From contig JAOWBW010000220.1 of assembly GCA_026119855.1 (NCBI GenBank), positions 1,418,828 to 1,482,827 on the forward strand: a stretch of DNA of 64,000 nt, given 5' to 3'. Shown here one piece after another: positions 59,595-64,000 of this stretch. The stretch's first letter is position 1. Every line of letters starts with the position of its first letter. A model generated the notes under the pieces. It did not search any database, was not told the origin of the DNA, and worked only from the letters and a program-made list of their open reading frames with translations. This DNA is from Campanula takesimana (lineage: Eukaryota; Streptophyta; Magnoliopsida; Asterales; Campanulaceae). The position numbers were made by a program, and so were the translations under genes.

Positions 59595-59690
59595 AAAACA
59601 TAGCAACAACAACAACAGAACCTTAGTCCCAAAATTATTTGGGGTCAGATAACATGAATCCTCATATGTCATCGTGAATTTAAAACTCCT
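59595..59690 (-). mobile_element. SINE-like 3' end with (TTG)n tail
   Basis: On the minus strand GACCCCAAATAATTTTGGGA then CTAAGGTTCTGTTGTTGTTGTT, a tail phrase common at the 3' end of plant tRNA-derived SINEs. No A/B boxes are resolved. It begins about 55 bp beyond the stop codon of the host-like gene, so it would lie in its 3' UTR or just downstream. Confidence 0.45.
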
Positions 59691-59745
59691 ATCTTTGAAA
59701 AGAAACTCGAGGATCCTCCTAAACATTTTTTATCAGAGCAAGAAA

Positions 59746-59814
59746 CTACTTCGAGTCCTCACTTTTACCGTTGGGAACAGCACTTTCTGAGACGTTGTTT
59801 ATAAGAGCAAGGAC
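59746..59814 (-). CDS. Terminal coding exon of a host-like gene
   Basis: 69 bp: 22 codons (VLALINNVSESAVPNGKSED...) and a TAG stop at 59746-59748. It starts right after a good 3' splice site (ATTTACAG) in phase 0, continuing the frame of the exon at 59915-60013 across a 100-bp T-rich intron. A polar Ser/Asp/Lys C-terminus is typical of a real protein end. The protein family is not recognised. Confidence 0.6.
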   Translation of the reverse strand, partial: VLALINNVSESAVPNGKSEDSK

Positions 59815-59914
59815 CTGTAAATATTTGTGAATTACTCAATTCATGGATGATAAAAATATAGTAATGTTGAACCACATAATTGAACATGGAAAAAAAAAAA
59901 CTTAAATCACCAAC

Positions 59915-60013
59915 CTCTTCTTCATATAGATTTTCAAACTTTTGGGATAATGTTTCAATCAAATTAAATATTTCAGGCCGCTCTCCGCGTGCAGTGCGTA
60001 TATTTTGCCAAAC
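59915..60013 (-). CDS. Penultimate coding exon of a host-like gene
   Basis: 99 bp, exactly 33 codons and open only in phase 0: VWQNIRTARGERPEIF... then LIETLSQKFENLYEEE. Splice sites are CATTGGTAG at the acceptor and GAG|GTTGGTGA at the donor. The sequence is charged and probably helical, with no transposon resemblance. Both this exon and the next are phase 0 at both borders, which is unlikely by chance. A TE-bearing intron lies upstream (60014-~61273). Confidence 0.62.
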
Positions 60014-60142
60014 CTACCAATGATATCAAAATGAGTTACTGACATATAAATCCTTTCCATAGAAGGGTAACAAAGTAAATCAAGAAGCTAAATATAGGAC
60101 GACACACGCTCTTTAAAGCCATGCAATATCTCGAAAGTGTGA

Positions 60143-60790
60143 ATGCGCGTGATTGAGATTGAGAGTCGCCACATTGTTTTATTTGTAGTTAAAATATTAA
60201 GAAAACCAATTATGAGAATAATAGGGTTCGGGGGTCAAATTACAATGAGAGAAGAATATTATGGTGATCAATCCTATTGCCCGACGAATCGGTCTTTCTA
60301 TCATGATCAATGTGTGTGTGTGTGTGTGTGTTAGTGTTTGAAACCGGATCCGAGGATTTCCTACGTTCTTCTCATCGTGGGAAGCACAGGTCTGCATAGT
60401 TCATTGATAATTAGAATAGACAGAAGAAGTGGGGATCATGCATAAAGAGGGGGAAGATTAGGGTTAGAAGTAGTTCCTAGATCATATTAGGGTTTGATGA
60501 AACTCTAGGATCATCATCGGCTATGTCATGTGCACATAAATAAGGATTAAAACCCTAGATCTAGTATGTTATGTAGAATAAGTCTTAGATCTAGGATAAT
60601 AATAAGAACATCATGAGAACAATATGAATGAACATGTAAACAAGAAGATCGCTACCCTAAATATACAATTATGTAAGTAACATGTGACCTAGATCTAGTG
60701 CGGGTTTCGTGGAAACCCTAGATCATCATAGGTCTAGAATATGAACGATTTAGAATATGGAACCTCCACATTTGAGTTCAAATCGGGCCG
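60143..60790 (-). mobile_element. Tat-type LTR fragment in an intron
   Basis: It carries GAGTCGCCACATT (60162) as in the LTRs of the Tat/Ogre-like element, a (TG)n tract (60311-60331), the CCTACG...TAGTTC box (60360-60402) and a stretch (60430-60560) matching 41440-41530 (GGGATCATGCATAA, AGAAGTAGTTCCTA, ATCATCATCGGCTATG). There are no clear ends or target duplication, so it is a decayed solo LTR or fragment. Confidence 0.6.
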
Positions 60791-61273
60791 TAAGTTATTG
60801 TTTTACCTTTTAAATTTTGTTTGAGGATTAACAACATATTGGGTGTTTTGTGTATAAAACCTTTCAAAATTCTATAACAAGCACCGGCAAGCGTTTTAAA
60901 GATGATAGTTATTATTATTCATTTTATACTTACAATTAAGATTGAATCAAATAAAGATTAGACATACAGAAAATCAAATTCATTTATTTGAATATTTCTA
61001 TGTGATAGTAGAATTGCGTACCCATTATATTACTCAAAGAACATTTTAACATATAATCAAGTTGAGTTATTTATCAAAATATTATATGAAATTTTGTTTT
61101 GCTATAATAAGCAATTAAAAACTGTAACAATGTATATAGATGTCTTGTCGTTGACTTAAATATTTCACCCATGTCCCTTACATTACAATATCGAATATTA
61201 AATCTACCTTGCTATAAACCTTTTTATCTCTACATAATCATACAAATAAGCATTGAGAAATCAAATGTATTAC

Positions 61274-61301
61274 CTCATCGATATGCCAAGAACAACGACC
61301 T
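61274..61301 (-). CDS. Possible upstream exon of the host-like gene
   Basis: The minus strand shows a 3' splice site (ATCAACACAG or, further up, AATGCTAG), then a short segment ending HRGRCSWHIDE in phase 0, and a donor GAG|GTAATAC. Joining it to the exon at 59915-60013 keeps the frame. The acceptor choice (28 bp, or 50 bp if 61323 is used) is uncertain and the segment is short. Confidence 0.33.
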
Positions 61302-61329
61302 CTGTGTTGATGATATGAGAGCTAGCATT

Positions 61330-62190
61330 ACTTTGGTATACGGACTACAAAACCACACATTTGTAACCAAATTAATGGTCTTCTAAAGTGTAAAAAGTAT
61401 TGATAAAATAAAAAATTAGAATGTCAAAATTTTGTAGTGATAATTGTATAACAAGTTTAGATCAACAAATAAACAAGAACTAAACCATATCTTCATTTCC
61501 AAACTACTTTGGAAGAAAATTATGTTCAAATCCATAATTAATGTACAAATGTTTGTTAATGCCAAAACAATGTTATTCATTTTGAATATTTTTCATTAAT
61601 CAATAAAGATTTTTTATCCATAAATTCATGGTCTTGAAATGACATAAAATTTGACATGACATGTAGAACAATGTGATTTTGAGATCATTTGAGGGGAAAA
61701 CCTCTTTTCATTTTTAAAAATTCTGATATTACTAATTTCGTAATTCTTTTTATTCGTGATATATTTCATTTGGGGTCTTGGAGAAGTAATATTTCCTTGA
61801 GCTGCTTGGATCGTCAGTTTTTTAGTATGAATAGTCCTTGAATTACTTTTTTCCTTTAGTTTAGAAACTCCTAAAAATTAATAGGCATCACCGAGTGTAC
61901 TACAAGCATGGATCTATATATAAATAATTATACCTAATCTAATTTGTAATTGAAGTGTGTGCATGTAAGTCTAGATCTATAAACATTGTGTCTATGAATT
62001 CACTTAAATATTAAACAAAATTTATACTAGCTCAAGAAAAAACTAACTGCAAATAAATAAAACAAAAACTTAACAAGATTATACTATTAAGGGTGGAAGA
62101 TGAGATACAACCAACTGAACCGATTATTCTAACAAGCTGTAGATAATATGTTTCTATTTCTTATTAATGAACCAAACGGGATCATGTACC
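61330..62190. other. AT-rich sequence, probable intron
   Basis: Lies between the possible exons. No additional exon can be placed with confidence. A cag-ending acceptor after TTTTGTTTTATTTATTTG at about 62047 is followed by stops in all frames. Confidence 0.35.
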
Positions 62191-62197
62191 AACTTAC

Positions 62198-62272
62198 AAC
62201 GAGATATAATGTGTCTTGATAAAGTGACGTCAAGGCATTAGTTGATGTTGCTGATCGGATATCAAAATTCAT
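62198..62272 (-). CDS. Possible first coding exon of the host-like gene
   Basis: An ATG at 62272 opens 25 codons (MNFDIRSATSTNALTSLYQD...) to the donor GTT|GTAAGTTGG at 62198, a near-consensus plant 5' splice site in phase 0. Upstream is a ~100-nt leader with two very short upstream ORFs and then a TATA box. Whether it belongs to the same gene as the exons at 59746-61301 is inferred from strand, spacing and lack of another promoter. No homology is recognised. Confidence 0.42.
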
Positions 62273-62399
62273 GGTAGTAATGATCAACCAATCATTTACC
62301 CTATCATTGCATGGTTGATAAGAAAGGAGGAAGAAAGGGTTGGACGGCGCCGCTCTACTGACAGAATGGGGTGAGGTACACTGTTTCTGAAATCATTGT

Positions 62400-62490
62400 C
62401 TTTTTATAGCATTTTGGTTAGGGTTAGATTCAAAATCTACAATAGGGCTAACGAGGAGATTGGGCTTTCTTCATGGGCCCCAACTCATTT
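62400..62490 (-). promoter_or_regulatory. Promoter-like region with TATA, telo-box and site II motifs
   Basis: On the minus strand, in order: GGGGCCCATGAAG and AAAGCCCAATC (site II-type GGCCCA/GCCCA boxes, 62461-62485), CTAACCCTAACC (62417-62428, telo-box-like) and TATAAAAAG (62400-62408), ~135 bp before the ATG. This combination is typical of plant genes for translation, organelle or proliferation functions. Confidence 0.5.
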
Positions 62491-62499
62491 AAGTTATAG

Positions 62500-62860
62500 C
62501 GGCCTTATTTTTATGAAAACAAGCAAGAGTTTGTGAATTTAAATAGATTTGTGAGGCCGGAAACTAATGATTATAGCATTTACATTATTATTATTCACAT
62601 ATAATCAAATATGTAGATTTTCTCTTATATTCTACATTTACTTTGAGAAAGTTTTAAATTAATTACAATACAAGAAATATTTTATGAAATCTATCTTAAT
62701 TAAAAAAATACGAACTAATTTTCATATCAAAGACGGTTAAACCTCTAACGGCACTATAATGTTCCAATATGCATACATGTGATTAATCTCATAATCTCCT
62801 TATTTTCTTCATTTGTGATGCCAAGGTTGAAACGTGTAATTCTAAAGTTGTATTAGAATC
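62500..62860. other. AT-rich intergenic sequence
   Basis: Nothing supported. Confidence 0.4.
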
Positions 62861-62879
62861 CAGATTAAAAAAAAAATGT

Positions 62880-62990
62880 TACTTATAATTATCTTAAGAT
62901 ATTTCAAAGTGAACTTTAAAGTGCATTTGCTAAGGATTGAACCGTGACCTTGCATATAGAAATGTATATCAAATGCCGTTGGAGCTAGAG
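62880..62990 (-). mobile_element. Possible SINE fragment with B-box-like motif
   Basis: The minus strand has CAAGGTCACGGTTCAATCC, which contains GGTTCAATCC (pol III B-box consensus GGTTCRANNCC), preceded by CTCTAGCTCCAACGGCA. No A box or tail is resolved. Confidence 0.3.
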
Positions 62991-63099
62991 TTTTTTTAAT
63001 CCCCTCGCCTCTTTTTAGCTTCCCACCCCTGCCATTTACACTTTTCTTTTGGGAATTCGCTCCAAATTGTTCATACAAAGCATGTTTGGGAATTCGCTC

Positions 63100-64000
63100 C
63101 AATTCCTCTGAAAGATTTGTAGCTAGGACTGTTTCTGGGAATGACCACTTGTCAGGACAATTGTGATCACGGATGATCACACAACTGTCTTAACAACTGA
63201 CATGACAACTGTCAACGTCCAGAATCAAGTAAAAATGCAGCGGATTAAATAAAACAAAATTTTAAACACTTCAGCAAGACTTTGCTTGCTGGAAAACTTT
63301 CATTAATAAAAACTTGCAGAATACAAGTTATAGAAAACGATTGCAATGAAAGAAATAAAATTTATAAAAAGACAAAATGTGTTCTAGACTCCTAGAACAA
63401 ACCAAACACAAAATAACCTTAAAGAACTAAAAGGATCAAATCACAAAAGCTTCAAGGCCAAAGATGATCAGCAATATAATGTTCTTAATACAAGAACGTA
63501 TTGCAAAGAACCTTGAAGTATTTTGGATTTTGATCAAGAATGACTTCAAGAACAAGAAGGACTCTAAGAGAGAATATGATGAATTCTTTTGATCTCTCAA
63601 ATGGCTGGAGAATCCATGTGGGAGAATAGCTGAATTCATCTTCATTTATAGCTACTCCATTTTCTTTATTGATAAGAATCCTATCTAACCTAAAATACAA
63701 AAGATAACTACTAAAAATAAAGCCCGTGTCTCTTCAATTGTCTTTTCTCTCATAGCACACCCCAACTCCATAGTCAGTTATTTTTTGGTACTATTGGGTC
63801 AAACCACCATAAAAGGCATTATTTAGCATAGCAAGAGGAAACCTGAAAGGCCCTGTTTAACTAAATGAGCAGATTGATTAAAACTTGGACATCTAACTAT
63901 TTGAGGTTAGCTGTTGAGAAATAAGTTAATAAAAGAAATGTGCAGCGGAATAAAACTGAAAGAATAAATAAAAGGACAAGGTGTATGTGTGTGTTAGTGT
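63100..64000 (-). mobile_element. Copia-LTR-like sequence at the right edge
   Basis: Two blocks carry the box TGCAGCGGA(A/TTA)ATAAAA (63236-63254 and 63942-63958) like the one in the left-edge copia LTR (1440-1457). 63180-63210 has a repeated ACAACTGTC motif. Ends, PBS and coding are not visible, so assignment is by resemblance only. Confidence 0.3.

Noticed and set aside
62934..62943. tRNA gene suggested by a B-box motif
   Set aside because: No cloverleaf, no A box and no acceptor pairing. At best a SINE trace.

Overview
The window looks like repeat-rich intergenic DNA from a plant nuclear genome, probably a eudicot. It is AT-rich and carries Ty3/gypsy elements of Tat/Ogre, Athila-like and tRNA-iMet-primed types, Ty1/copia elements, Stowaway and hAT MITEs, and Helitron-type termini. 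The introns have plant-style GT/AG borders, and one upstream region has a telo-box, site II boxes and a TATA box. I see no bacterial operon, rRNA, tRNA gene or CRISPR array. No transposon ORF is intact, so everything mobile here is non-autonomous or dead.

Layout. 1-2042: 5' end of a minus-strand copia element (LTR, PBS, frameshifted gag) that runs off the left edge. 2179-8155: an inverted-repeat element inside a 1.74-kb tandem duplication, a run of MITEs, and a clear Helitron 3' terminus at 8126-8155. 8156-10555: mostly anonymous, with a possible LINE tail. 10561-37975: a single minus-strand gypsy element bounded by the 5-bp target duplication GAGTG. Each of its two ~3.5-kb LTRs was later hit by a different non-autonomous LTR element: a plus-strand Athila-like element at 13616-19596 and a minus-strand Tat/Ogre-like element full of tandem repeats at 22883-34728. 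Each insertion has its own 5-bp duplication, and the sister LTR preserves each empty site. 38258-41320: two unlike gypsy LTRs around a ~200-bp core that keeps only PBS and PPT. 41325-45130: a Tat-type LTR and repeat arrays, including a strict 48-bp array. 45766-46816: copia LTR. 47628-59469: a mosaic of copia pol and gag fragments, three copies of one minus-strand LTR module (R1-R3), and an Athila-like element inserted into gag with an intact target duplication.

59746-62490 is the only place where I can support a host gene. On the minus strand there are two terminal coding exons with clean splice sites and phases, a possible further exon, and about 2 kb upstream a promoter-like region followed by an ATG exon. 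A Tat-type LTR fragment lies in an intron and a SINE-like tail lies just beyond the stop codon. The product is not recognised. The right edge holds copia-LTR-like sequence.

The mobile parts do not work together as a pathway. They record successive insertion, recombination and decay, and most of the biological interest is in that order of events and in sequence boxes shared between unrelated LTRs.
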